Source: Saonia flava (GTDB taxonomy: Bacteria > Bacteroidota > Bacteroidia > Flavobacteriales > Flavobacteriaceae). Taken from it: a DNA stretch of 64,000 bases. Below are positions 24,980 through 34,010 of the stretch, piece by piece. A program made the position numbers and the translations under genes. Below the pieces are notes generated by a model. That model did no database searches. It worked only from the letters and a program-made list of their open reading frames with translations, and was not told the origin of the DNA. The first letter of the stretch is position 1. Each line of letters begins with the position of its first letter. The stretch spans positions 1,353,397 to 1,417,396 of the forward strand of contig NZ_JAATJJ010000001.1 of assembly GCF_011927795.1 (NCBI RefSeq). Direction: 5' to 3'.

Positions 24980-26470
24980 CTATGTTGACTTCCAAAAATA
25001 AGGTGTCAACAAAATAAGTACGGTAAAAAGTTCCAATCTACCTGCCAACATTAAAAAACCACACCACCATTTCCCTGCATCTGGCAGACTATTAAAATTA
25101 CTTATAGGATTAAGGCTTCCCAAAGCCGGTCCTACATTCCCCAAGGAAGATGCCGCACCCCCGATGGCAGATTGAAAATCTAACCCTAAAAAACCGAGTC
25201 CTAATGAGCCAATTATGAACAATAACATATAAAGCACAAAAAATGCAATGATATTATAAACAATATGCTCTTGTACAGTTTTATTATTATACCTAACAGG
25301 AATAATAGCATTTGGATGCAAAGTCCTTTTAAATTCCAATAATCCATTCTTAATAATTAATAAATGGCGCATCACCTTAATACCACCTGCTGTAGAACCT
25401 GCAGAGCCTCCCAAAAAGAAAAGCCCAAAAAAGAAAACCGTTAGAAAGGGTGTCCAACTGGTAAAATCAGCACTTACAAACCCAGTTGTGGTAATAACTG
25501 CCACAACTTGAAACAATGCATGCCTAAAAGAACTTTCTTCTTTTCCCCATACCATAGGGTGGTAATCTGACAAAGGAACATTGGCATTGAAATAAATAAC
25601 CAAAGCCGAAACAATTGCAAAAAGCACAATAAATATGGTATAGTATTTAAACTCTTCATCTTTTATGATTCGTTGTATTTTACCTTTAAAAGCAAAATAG
25701 CTGAGTACGAAATTACTACCTGCTAAAAACATAAAGAATATTACAATATATTGAATGATGGGTTGGTTGTTCCAATAGGCCAAACTGGCATTTTTGGTAG
25801 AAAAACCTCCTGTGGACAAAGTTGCCAAAGAATGATTAATAGCATCAAAAAAAGACATTCCTGCCAATTTTAATAAAATAGTTTCTGCAACCGTATAACC
25901 TAAGTAAATAAACCATAGCCTTTTAGCCGTATCCGTTATTCTAGGGTGCAATTTATCACTACTTGGGCCAGGAGCTTCAGCAGCAAACAATTGCATTCCA
26001 CCAATTCCCAATAAAGGTAGGATAGCAATGGCCAAAACAATAATTCCCATACCACCTATCCAATGGGTAAGACTGCGCCAGAAAAGAATTCCTTCTGGCA
26101 TGGATTCTATATCATCCAAAATAGATGCCCCCGTTGTGGTATATCCAGAAATGGTTTCAAAAAATGCATTGGTCACATCTGGAATTGCATCAGAAAATAA
26201 GTAGGGAAACATTCCTGAAGCTGACATAACCAGCCAGCCAAAGGTGACAATAATGTATCCCTCTTTACGCTTTACCTCCTTTTTATGGCCCCTAGTATAA
26301 AACATGGCCAAAACGCCAATGAGCATGGTAACAATTGCCGCAAGGGTTATATCCAAGGTTACGCCATCTTTATATATACCACTTACAAAAGCGGCAATCA
26401 ACATAAAAAAGCCATTGCAAAGCAACAGCAATCCCATAAGGTGAATAATAATTTTGGAATTTAGACCCAT
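24980..26470 (-). CDS. trkH: Trk/Ktr potassium uptake channel subunit
   Basis: 496 residues, multi-pass, four MPM (pore-loop) repeats. Selectivity-filter-like glycines occur in SGYTTTGASIL, LSTGGFSTKN, TTTGFVSADF and SSLGNVGPALG. FFFGLFFLGGSAGSTAGGIKVMRHL is the characteristic intramembrane stretch before the last repeats. It works with TrkA, encoded immediately upstream: the trkA stop and trkH ATG share one base (TAATG), showing translational coupling. Confidence 0.95.
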   Translation of the reverse strand: MGLNSKIIIHLMGLLLLCNGFFMLIAAFVSGIYKDGVTLDITLAAIVTMLIGVLAMFYTRGHKKEVKRKEGYIIVTFGWLVMSASGMFPYLFSDAIPDVTNAFFETISGYTTTGASILDDIESMPEGILFWRSLTHWIGGMGIIVLAIAILPLLGIGGMQLFAAEAPGPSSDKLHPRITDTAKRLWFIYLGYTVAETILLKLAGMSFFDAINHSLATLSTGGFSTKNASLAYWNNQPIIQYIVIFFMFLAGSNFVLSYFAFKGKIQRIIKDEEFKYYTIFIVLFAIVSALVIYFNANVPLSDYHPMVWGKEESSFRHALFQVVAVITTTGFVSADFTSWTPFLTVFFFGLFFLGGSAGSTAGGIKVMRHLLIIKNGLLEFKRTLHPNAIIPVRYNNKTVQEHIVYNIIAFFVLYMLLFIIGSLGLGFLGLDFQSAIGGAASSLGNVGPALGSLNPISNFNSLPDAGKWWCGFLMLAGRLELFTVLILLTPYFWKST

Positions 26471-27819
26471 TACAAAAACAGCTTTTCAATTTTTGGAATA
26501 GCCCTTGGCAAACAACATACCACAACCCTATCCCCTTGCATAATCTTAAAATCACCTAGAGCGATAATTCCTTCTCCATCACGCACTACACCACCTATGG
26601 TTGCCGACCTTGGAAAATCCAGTTCACGTATGATTTTGCCATTTACAATAGAAGTTGGTTTTACAATAAACTCCAAAATTTCAGAATTTAGGTTGTTCAA
26701 TCTAGTCAAGGCAACAACTTCTCCTTTTCTAACATACCTAAAAATATTATTGGCAGCCAATAGCTTTTTATTGATAAGCGTATCTATTCCTATGGAGTGT
26801 GACAACTGAAAATAATCCATATTCTCTACCAATGCAATCGTCTTTTTAATATGCCTTGATTTTGCTACCAAGCAGGACATAATATTGGTTTCGGAGTTTC
26901 CTGTAACCGCAATAAAAGCATCCATGGATTCCAGACTCTCCTCTTCCAATAATTCCACATTACTACCATCTCCATTAATTATCAAAGCATTGGGCAATCC
27001 ATCAGCTATTTCAAAAGCCTTTTCTTTATTTTTTTCAATTACTTTTACATTAAACTTTTTGGCACATAGATCTCTGGCTGTTTTAAAACCTACCTTACTC
27101 CCACCAAGAATCATTACATTCTTAATTTCCTCTTTTTTCTTTCCTGTTAACTTATACAATTCATCCACTCCACCTTTAGATGTAACAAAATACACTTGAT
27201 CTTCTTCCTTAAAAACTGTATCACCTCTAGGAATCAATGTGTACTGGGTACCTGCTCGTTGAATGGCAATGGGCATAAAATGTAGCTCTGGAAATATCTT
27301 GGCAGCTTCTTTAACCATTTTACCTACAAATGGAGCCGATTTTGGCAAGGATACCCCAACCATTATCAAAGCACCGTCTTCAAACTCATAGGTATCATTA
27401 AAAGCTGACTGATTCAATAACAACTGAATCTCTGTTGCAGCCAATTCTTCTGGGGAAATAAGTTCGTCAATTCCCAACTCATCAAACTTAACAAGTTCTT
27501 TATAGTCAACAAATTCTGTATTGGATATTCTTGCAATGGTTCTTTTACATCCCAACTGCTTGGCCAACATACATAGTGTAATATTGGTGGTTTCGGAGGC
27601 TGTAACTCCAATCACCAAATCTGACTTCTCCGCCTGCGCATCCAATAATACAGATATTGAAGTGGCATCGCCCTTTAAAACCCTTATATCCAAATGACTA
27701 TCCGCATAGGAAAGATTTTCTTTATTAATATCAATTAAAGTAATATTTTGAGATTCGTACGATAGTAGTTTTGCCAAATGAAAACCCACTTCACCTGCTC
27801 CAGCAATTATTATTTTCAT
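26470..27819 (-). CDS. trkA: Trk potassium uptake regulator TrkA
   Basis: 449 residues with two RCK units in tandem, each an N-terminal Rossmann NAD(H)-binding half plus a TrkA_C half. MKIIIAGAGEVGFHLAKLL (first GxGxxG) and NVMILGGSKVGFKTARDL (second) are clear. It gates the TrkH channel from the cytoplasm in response to nucleotides. The genes form a two-gene operon. The 247-bp region upstream has only a weak -7 candidate (CAAAATTA at 27944-27951, minus-strand TAATTTTG). Confidence 0.95.
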   Translation of the reverse strand: MKIIIAGAGEVGFHLAKLLSYESQNITLIDINKENLSYADSHLDIRVLKGDATSISVLLDAQAEKSDLVIGVTASETTNITLCMLAKQLGCKRTIARISNTEFVDYKELVKFDELGIDELISPEELAATEIQLLLNQSAFNDTYEFEDGALIMVGVSLPKSAPFVGKMVKEAAKIFPELHFMPIAIQRAGTQYTLIPRGDTVFKEEDQVYFVTSKGGVDELYKLTGKKKEEIKNVMILGGSKVGFKTARDLCAKKFNVKVIEKNKEKAFEIADGLPNALIINGDGSNVELLEEESLESMDAFIAVTGNSETNIMSCLVAKSRHIKKTIALVENMDYFQLSHSIGIDTLINKKLLAANNIFRYVRKGEVVALTRLNNLNSEILEFIVKPTSIVNGKIIRELDFPRSATIGGVVRDGEGIIALGDFKIMQGDRVVVCCLPRAIPKIEKLFL

Positions 27820-28045
27820 TTGTTCTTAAAATTGTTCTTCATAGGGTAAGACCTATATCTTGTAGGTAATTAACATGTAGCAATCCAAAGCTTCTAATGC
27901 CCTGATAGATAATGACTAAATAAAAGAGTTCTTTATCTTGGGACAAAATTACATAAATTAATTTTCCTGTTTATATTATTCCAAGAATATGTATCCATCA
28001 AGGGATTCTCAACACATCTTTTACAAAAGAATCAATCTGTACTTG

Positions 28046-28053
28046 TATATTTG
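28046..28053 (+). promoter_or_regulatory. -7 element (TATATTTG) of ubiE/menG
   Basis: Matches TAnnTTTG and ends 14 bp before ATG 28068. Confidence 0.5.
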
Positions 28054-28067
28054 CCCAAAATAGTAAC

Positions 28068-28796
28068 ATGGCAGAGAAAATTACCCCATACAAAGATTCC
28101 CAATTGGGGAAAAAAGAACAGGTTACCAAAATGTTTGACGCTATTTCTGGAAATTATGATGGACTTAACAGAGTAATTTCTTTTGGAATTGATATAAAAT
28201 GGAGAAAGCGGGTAGTTTCCATACTTACCAAAAAACAACCACAAACTATTTTGGATATTGCCACAGGGACTGGGGATTTGGCCATTAATCTAGTAAAAAC
28301 CGGAGCTAAAAATATTATTGGTTTAGATATTTCACCTGGAATGCTAGAAATAGGCAAGAAAAAAGTGGCTGAAAAAAAGTTAGATTCAACTATTGAAATG
28401 GTTGTGGGTGATAGTGAAAACTTACCTTTTAATGAGAATACATTTGATGCCATTACCGTTGCCTTTGGAGTACGCAATTTTGAAAACCTTGAAAAAGGAT
28501 TGTCCGAAATCTATAGGGTTTTAAAGCCTTCTGGAACTTTTGTTGTTTTGGAAACCTCTGTCCCAACCAAAACCCCATACAAACAAGGTTATTCATTTTA
28601 TACTAAAAATATATTGCCCCTTATAGGAAAAATTTTTTCAAAGGATCAATCGGCTTATAGTTATTTATGTGAATCGGCCTCTGTATTTCCTCATGGCAAA
28701 GCCTTCAACAATATTTTGGACAAAATTGGGTTTATAGGTATAGAGAACAGACCCCAAACATTTGGGGTTGCATCCATTTATGTTGCAACAAAATAA
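28068..28796 (+). CDS. ubiE: Demethylmenaquinone methyltransferase
   Basis: 242 residues. C-methylates demethylmenaquinone in the last step of menaquinone synthesis (MenG activity; Bacteroidota lack ubiquinone). Family motifs: KMFDAISGNYDGLNRVISFGIDIKWRK, SAM motif ILDIATGTGDLAI, DISPGMLEIGKKK, and DAITVAFGVRNFENLEKGL. It is followed after 4 bp by porT, an arrangement I know from other flavobacteria. Confidence 0.96.
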   Translation: MAEKITPYKDSQLGKKEQVTKMFDAISGNYDGLNRVISFGIDIKWRKRVVSILTKKQPQTILDIATGTGDLAINLVKTGAKNIIGLDISPGMLEIGKKKVAEKKLDSTIEMVVGDSENLPFNENTFDAITVAFGVRNFENLEKGLSEIYRVLKPSGTFVVLETSVPTKTPYKQGYSFYTKNILPLIGKIFSKDQSAYSYLCESASVFPHGKAFNNILDKIGFIGIENRPQTFGVASIYVATK

Positions 28797-28800
28797 ATAC

Positions 28801-29496
28801 ATGAAAAATATTTTTCCCCTCTTAGCGGGATTTTTACTTTTTTTAGCCCCTGCACAAGCACAGTTTAACGAAAAGCCCATTTTAAATCTTGAAAATGAAG
28901 ACAAGCCTTTTTTAAATTTTGGCTACTTTCTGGGTTTTAATCAATATGATTTTCAGTTTGAATATAAGGATGACCTACCAGATATTTTGGTAGACAAATC
29001 TTTTGGGTTCAATGTTGGTTTAATTGGCGAGATGCGAATTAATGAATTTTTGGATGTTCGTTTTGAACCTGGCTTACATTATACCCAACGAATAATGGGG
29101 TTTCCAGGTTTTACCGCAGAAAATGATGCCATTAGAGAAGTTAAATCCACTTACATAAATTTTCCCTTGTTGTTGAAAGTTAGCGCCAAAAGATTAGGGA
29201 ATTGGAAACCTTTTTTAATTGGTGGAGCATCTTCTTCCCTAAACCTTGGAAGCAACCAAGACAGTTTGGACGATAATAGTAGCGGTACTTTTAGAATGAA
29301 AAAAATAACCTATTATTATGAACTGGGATTTGGAATTGATTTTTACACCCAATATTTTAAGTTTGCTCCTTCTATTAGAGGTGTTTTTGCCTTAAGTGAT
29401 GAATTGGTAAGAGATGTTGACCCAGACAGCCCATGGACAGGGAATATTGATGCCATGCGCACCCGAGGGATTTTTGTAAACTTTACTTTTGAGTAA
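28801..29496 (+). CDS. porT: PorT/SprT type IX secretion outer-membrane protein
   Basis: 231 residues from ATG 28801. Signal peptide MKNIFPLLAGFLLFLAPAQAQF, then an eight-stranded-barrel-like outer-membrane protein: FGYFLGFNQYDFQFEY, DVRFEPGLHYTQR, STYINFPLLLKVSAKRLGNWKPFLIGG, YYYELGFGIDFYTQYFKFAPSIRG, and a terminal Phe-containing strand (FVNFTFE). PorT is required for type IX secretion in Porphyromonas, and its flavobacterial orthologue SprT for gliding and chitinase export. Its place right after ubiE supports the assignment. An upstream in-frame ATG at 28762 lies inside ubiE and is not used. Confidence 0.9.
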   Translation: MKNIFPLLAGFLLFLAPAQAQFNEKPILNLENEDKPFLNFGYFLGFNQYDFQFEYKDDLPDILVDKSFGFNVGLIGEMRINEFLDVRFEPGLHYTQRIMGFPGFTAENDAIREVKSTYINFPLLLKVSAKRLGNWKPFLIGGASSSLNLGSNQDSLDDNSSGTFRMKKITYYYELGFGIDFYTQYFKFAPSIRGVFALSDELVRDVDPDSPWTGNIDAMRTRGIFVNFTFE

Positions 29497-29510
29497 AAAC
29501 AGATTTACTC
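29491..29510. terminator. Short hairpin at the convergent stops of porT and the TrmH-family gene
   Basis: GAGTAAA-AACAGA-TTTACTC is a perfect 7-bp inverted repeat containing or touching both stop codons. It lacks a strong T-run, so terminator function is uncertain. Confidence 0.35.
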
Positions 29511-30230
29511 ACTCCTTTTAATTTCATTCAATAAAATAGCGGTAGCAGTAGCCACATTTAAGGATTCAGCAGTTTTGCTGCCAAATTGTGGGATACTCAC
29601 TTTTCTGGTCACAAGAGCTTCTATTTCATTAGAAATACCATTAGCTTCATTCCCCATAACCAAGATTCCAAATTTTGGCATAGGTTCCTTGTAAACAACA
29701 TCACCATCCATAAAAGCTCCAAAAATTGGAACAGCAGAACCTTCAAAATAAGTTTTTAAATCAGCATACATTATATTAACCCGACTTATAGAGCCCATAG
29801 TGGCCTGAAGCACTTTTGGATTATAACAATCTACAGTATTGTGAGAGCACAACAAAGTTTTTATCCCAAACCAGTCGCATAAGCGTATTATTGTTCCTAA
29901 ATTTCCAGGATCACGCACATCATCCAAAGCCACGGTCCAATCAGCAGTATCAATTTGCTGGGGAGTTGGAATATTAAAAATTCCAACAACTTTATTGGGA
30001 GTATGTAGGGAGCTTATTTTTTTTAAATCAGCTTCCGAAATCAATTCGGCCACATCCTTATGCTTTTCAACAAATTCAACATCTGTACTATAAACAACCT
30101 CTGCATTAATATGCGAAGCCATAAGCTCCTTTACAACCTTAATACCTTCTACAACAAACTTACCATGTTGATTTCGGTACTTTTTTTGCTGTAAGCTTTT
30201 TATAAACTTTATCTGGCTTTTAACAACCAT
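29505..30230 (-). CDS. TrmH/SpoU family RNA 2'-O-methyltransferase
   Basis: 241 residues. N-terminal RNA-binding part (KSQIKFIKSLQQKKYRNQHGKFVVEGIKVVKEL, the SpoU substrate-binding pattern) and a SPOUT knot: motif 1 ALDDVRDPGNLGTIIR, motif 2 ILVMGNEANGIS, motif 3 VSIPQFGSKTAESLNVATATAILL. It probably 2'-O-methylates a nucleotide in rRNA or tRNA; the site cannot be deduced. Divergent from tamL with only 23 bp between start codons. Confidence 0.92.
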   Translation of the reverse strand: MVVKSQIKFIKSLQQKKYRNQHGKFVVEGIKVVKELMASHINAEVVYSTDVEFVEKHKDVAELISEADLKKISSLHTPNKVVGIFNIPTPQQIDTADWTVALDDVRDPGNLGTIIRLCDWFGIKTLLCSHNTVDCYNPKVLQATMGSISRVNIMYADLKTYFEGSAVPIFGAFMDGDVVYKEPMPKFGILVMGNEANGISNEIEALVTRKVSIPQFGSKTAESLNVATATAILLNEIKRSE

Positions 30231-30240
30231 ACAAATAATG

Positions 30241-30248
30241 TATTTTTG
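30241..30248 (+). promoter_or_regulatory. -7 element (TATTTTTG) placed against the tamL start codon
   Basis: Fits TAnnTTTG and ends five bases before ATG 30254, implying a transcript with almost no leader. It lies in the 23-bp gap between two divergent start codons. Confidence 0.5.
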
Positions 30249-30253
30249 ATTTC

Positions 30254-32842
30254 ATGAATACCCAAAAGAGTCTTACTGAATACATAGCAAAAATAGGTTT
30301 ATTATTACTATGTGCTATCATTGCCTCATGCAATACTCTCAAAAGGGTTGGGGAAGACGAGCTTTTACTTACCAAAAATACCATTTACGCTGATGGTGAA
30401 AAAGTAACAAACGATGATATAAAAAGTTTAATTGTTCAAAAACCCAACAGTACGCTATTAGGCTATCCATTAAGGCTTAATTTATACAATTTGGCCAAAC
30501 AAAACCCAGACTCATCTTACCAAGACTGGTTACATAAAAAAGAAAAAAGAGAGCAACGCCTTACCAATTGGCTATCAACAAAACAAGTGGATAGATTAGG
30601 GGAGTCCTTTTTGGTAAAAGGATATAGTGAATGGCTCAAAAATATTGGCGAACCTCCTACTGTAATAGACACATCAAGAACGACCAAATCCTTAAATAGG
30701 CTGGAGGCCTACTATGGTAGTAAAGGTTATTTTAACAACAAAACAGATTACCACATTGTAAATAGCAATAGAAAGCAACGAGCCCAAATAGATTACAGCA
30801 TAGACTTGGGAAAACCCTACATAATAGACTCTATCACCAGTGATATCAGTTCAAAAGCTATTGATTCAATTTATAAAAGTCAAACAGATGAGTCTCTTAT
30901 TGTTTCTGGAAATCAATTTGACCTAAACAATTTTACTTATGAAAGGGAAAGGCTTACATCTCTTTTTAGAAATTCTGGTATTTATAATTTTCAGGAAAGC
31001 TCCATAAAATACACAATTCTTAGGGACACCACAACAACCCATGATGATCAAAAAATGGATATTGAGCTCAATATTGACAATCTAAAATCAAGAAGTGAAA
31101 ATACTTTAACAACATCCGAATATAAGGTCCATAAGTTTAACAAAATTAATATTTACACCGATTATTTATTTAACGAAGAGAAAGACTCGCTTCAATCGGT
31201 AGATTATGAAAATATCACTATTTACCATAAGGGCAAATTACGTTATAGACCTAAGGCCCTTGTCAATTCTGTTTTTTTGGAAAAAGACAGCATCTACAGA
31301 GACATAGATAGATTGCGAACCTATAGACAAATAACCAATCTAAATACTTTTAAATATCCCAGTATAGACCTTATTCAAGATAGCACCCATACTAAACTTA
31401 CATCCAACATTTATTTAGCGGCACGACCAAAATATTCATCGGAAACAAATTTTGATGTTACACATTCTGATATTCAACGCTTAGGATTTGCCTTTAGTCA
31501 ATCTCTGGTTATAAGAAATGTGTTTAGAGGTGCAGAAACCTTAAGTTTTTCAGCTAGGGGAACTTTTGGTCTTTTAGCTGACCGTTCATTGTCCGAGGAT
31601 TTTTTTTCAGAAATAGGTGGCGACATCAATTTGACATTCCCTAGAATTTGGATGCCTCTGTTCAATACAGAAAAAATCATCCCATATTATATGCTACCAC
31701 AGACAAGAATGTCCATAGGTACCAGTTTTCAAAAAAACATTGGATTAGATAAGCAAACTTTTAATAGTATACTCAGCTATAATTGGGCGCCCACTAATTT
31801 TAAAAAAAACAATATTGAATTGTTGAACCTTCAATTTGTAAGAAATTTGAATACGAGTAGGTATTTTGTTGAGTACCAAAATTCGTATAGAAGATTGGAT
31901 GAAATTGCAAATGGCTATGATAATCCCATTGAATACCCAGAGCTTATTCCTTTATTTGATGATAACACAGACCCAGCTTTAACAATACCTGATGGCACAA
32001 CTGGATTTATAGATGAGGCACTGAACAATGGTCTAATTTCACCGGGCACAGAAGGTTATAATGAAGTTAGAAGTATTGAGGAACGTAGAGAAAGGCTTAC
32101 GCAGGATAATCTTATTTTTGCAACCAATTATTCCTATACCAAAAACAATAAAAATGGAATAAATGATAATGATTTTTACCAATTTAGATTTAAACTGGAG
32201 AGCGCTGGCAATCTTTTATCGGCCATGTCCAATATTGTCACTTTTAATCAAGATGAAAATGCCAATCTACTTGTTTTTGATGTTCCCTACTCCCAATATG
32301 TAAAAACAGAATTTGATTATATTAAACATTGGGACCTTACGGGCTCAAATGTATTGGCAATGAGAAGTTTCTTTGGCATCGCCATACCCTATGGAAATTC
32401 TAACAACATACCATTTACCAGAAGTTATTTTGCCGGTGGATCTAACGATAATAGAGCTTGGAATGTCTATTCCCTAGGTCCTGGCAAAACACAAGAAGTC
32501 AATGATTTTAATGAAGCCAACCTTAAATTGGCCCTTAATATGGAATACCGTTTTCCTATCGCAGGTGACATAAAGGGAGCTTTATTTGCCGATGCAGGAA
32601 ATATTTGGAATGTTTGGGACAATGTGGACGACACAGATGCCACTTTCAATGGTTTTAGTTCTCTAGCAGATATAGCTCTGGGAACAGGTTTTGGTCTTCG
32701 TTATGATTTTACATATTTTGTTATTCGCCTAGATACAGGATTTAAAACCTACAACCCTGCAAAAGTAACTTCCCAAAGATGGTTTAGTGAATACAATTTT
32801 GCCAATGCTGTTTTTAATATAGGTATAAATTATCCTTTTTAG
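30254..32842 (+). CDS. tamL: TamL-type BamA/TamA family outer-membrane lipoprotein
   Basis: 862 residues. Lipoprotein signal ending at Cys26 (LLCAIIASC). The N-terminal ~380 residues contain POTRA-like repeats (for example GESFLVKGYSEWLKNIGEPPTVIDTSRTTKS region and LEAYYGSKGYFNN); the C-terminal ~450 residues form an Omp85 barrel with the lid-lock-like FTRSYFAGGSNDNRAWNVYSLGPG and a terminal aromatic strand (AVFNIGINYPF). Lipidated TamA relatives with this layout are called TamL in Bacteroidota. It presumably takes part in outer-membrane biogenesis. Confidence 0.85.
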   Translation: MNTQKSLTEYIAKIGLLLLCAIIASCNTLKRVGEDELLLTKNTIYADGEKVTNDDIKSLIVQKPNSTLLGYPLRLNLYNLAKQNPDSSYQDWLHKKEKREQRLTNWLSTKQVDRLGESFLVKGYSEWLKNIGEPPTVIDTSRTTKSLNRLEAYYGSKGYFNNKTDYHIVNSNRKQRAQIDYSIDLGKPYIIDSITSDISSKAIDSIYKSQTDESLIVSGNQFDLNNFTYERERLTSLFRNSGIYNFQESSIKYTILRDTTTTHDDQKMDIELNIDNLKSRSENTLTTSEYKVHKFNKINIYTDYLFNEEKDSLQSVDYENITIYHKGKLRYRPKALVNSVFLEKDSIYRDIDRLRTYRQITNLNTFKYPSIDLIQDSTHTKLTSNIYLAARPKYSSETNFDVTHSDIQRLGFAFSQSLVIRNVFRGAETLSFSARGTFGLLADRSLSEDFFSEIGGDINLTFPRIWMPLFNTEKIIPYYMLPQTRMSIGTSFQKNIGLDKQTFNSILSYNWAPTNFKKNNIELLNLQFVRNLNTSRYFVEYQNSYRRLDEIANGYDNPIEYPELIPLFDDNTDPALTIPDGTTGFIDEALNNGLISPGTEGYNEVRSIEERRERLTQDNLIFATNYSYTKNNKNGINDNDFYQFRFKLESAGNLLSAMSNIVTFNQDENANLLVFDVPYSQYVKTEFDYIKHWDLTGSNVLAMRSFFGIAIPYGNSNNIPFTRSYFAGGSNDNRAWNVYSLGPGKTQEVNDFNEANLKLALNMEYRFPIAGDIKGALFADAGNIWNVWDNVDDTDATFNGFSSLADIALGTGFGLRYDFTYFVIRLDTGFKTYNPAKVTSQRWFSEYNFANAVFNIGINYPF

Positions 32843-32857
32843 ACCTAATAATTTTAG

Positions 32858-32865
32858 TACATTTG
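32858..32865 (+). promoter_or_regulatory. -7 element (TACATTTG) of fbaA
   Basis: Fits TAnnTTTG, 43 bp before ATG 32909. Confidence 0.5.
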
Positions 32866-32908
32866 TGCCGATATTTTTAACACAACTAACAGATAACAGA
32901 CCAAAATT

Positions 32909-33976
32909 ATGTCCCACAATATCAAAGCAGGAGTTGCCACAGGAGATGAAGTTCAAGAAATTTTTAATTATGCAAAAGAAAAGGGATTTGCCCTTCCTGC
33001 TGTAAATGTAATAGGCTCCAACACTATCAACGGGGTACTGGAAACTGCGGTTAGCTTAAATGCTCCCGTCATTATACAGTTTTCAAATGGCGGCGCCCAA
33101 TTCAATGCAGGAAAAGGATTGTCCAATGAGGGGCAAAAAGCAGCTATTGCAGGTGCTGTCGCTGGAGCAAAGCATGTACATCAATTAGCTGAAGCCTATG
33201 GCGCAACTGTTATTTTACATACCGATCACTGTGCAAAAAAGTTGTTACCTTGGATAGATGGTCTTTTAGATGCCAGTGAAAAGCATTATGCGGAAACTGG
33301 AAAATCACTTTTCAGTTCACATATGATAGATTTATCAGAAGAGCCTATCGAAGAAAATATTGAAATCTGTAAAGAATATTTGGCAAGAATGGCCAAAATG
33401 GATATGACATTAGAGATTGAGCTTGGAATTACGGGTGGCGAAGAAGATGGTGTTGACAATTCTGATGTGGATGATTCTAAATTGTACACTCAGCCCGAAG
33501 AAGTGGCCTATGCATATGAAGAACTATCTAAAGTAAGTCCTCGATTTACCATTGCAGCAGCTTTTGGAAATGTACATGGAGTTTACAAGCCGGGCAATGT
33601 AAAATTGACGCCAAAAATTCTCAAAAATTCTCAAGAATATATTTCAGAAAAATATGGTGTGGAGCATAATCACATAGATTTTGTTTTCCACGGTGGCTCT
33701 GGATCTACTGTAGAAGAAATTAGAGAAGGCATTAGCTACGGAGTTATCAAAATGAACATTGATACAGATTTACAGTATGCTTTCCTTGCAGGTGTAAGAG
33801 ATTATGTTCAAGATAAAAAAGACTATTTACAAGGGCAAATAGGAAACCCAAATGGAAGCGATGAGCCTAACAAAAAGTATTATGACCCACGAGTATGGTT
33901 GCGCGAAGGGGAAAAAACTTTTGTGGAGAGATTAAAGAAAGCCTTTGAAGACCTTAACAATGTAAATACATTATAA
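32909..33976 (+). CDS. fbaA: Class II fructose-1,6-bisphosphate aldolase
   Basis: 355 residues, zinc-dependent type A. Cleaves fructose-1,6-bisphosphate in glycolysis and forms it in gluconeogenesis. Zinc ligands and substrate residues: ILHTDHCAKK, MTLEIELGITGGEEDG, FGNVHGVYKPGNVKL, and FVFHGGSGSTVEEI followed by KMNIDTDLQYAF. Own -7 promoter element upstream. Same strand as accD, 34 bp away, but accD has its own promoter candidate. Confidence 0.97.
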   Translation: MSHNIKAGVATGDEVQEIFNYAKEKGFALPAVNVIGSNTINGVLETAVSLNAPVIIQFSNGGAQFNAGKGLSNEGQKAAIAGAVAGAKHVHQLAEAYGATVILHTDHCAKKLLPWIDGLLDASEKHYAETGKSLFSSHMIDLSEEPIEENIEICKEYLARMAKMDMTLEIELGITGGEEDGVDNSDVDDSKLYTQPEEVAYAYEELSKVSPRFTIAAAFGNVHGVYKPGNVKLTPKILKNSQEYISEKYGVEHNHIDFVFHGGSGSTVEEIREGISYGVIKMNIDTDLQYAFLAGVRDYVQDKKDYLQGQIGNPNGSDEPNKKYYDPRVWLREGEKTFVERLKKAFEDLNNVNTL

Positions 33977-33998
33977 TTTAACAACATCCTTCTAATAT

Positions 33999-34006
33999 TA
34001 TTTTTG
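33999..34006 (+). promoter_or_regulatory. -7 element (TATTTTTG) placed against the accD start codon
   Basis: Fits TAnnTTTG and ends four bases before ATG 34011, so the accD mRNA made here would be leaderless. Confidence 0.5.
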
Positions 34007-34010
34007 ACGT

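Noticed and set aside
27820-28067. Strong promoter or RNA element between trkA and ubiE
   Set aside because: Only weak -7 matches are visible; no convincing -33, hairpin or riboswitch pattern could be seen by eye.
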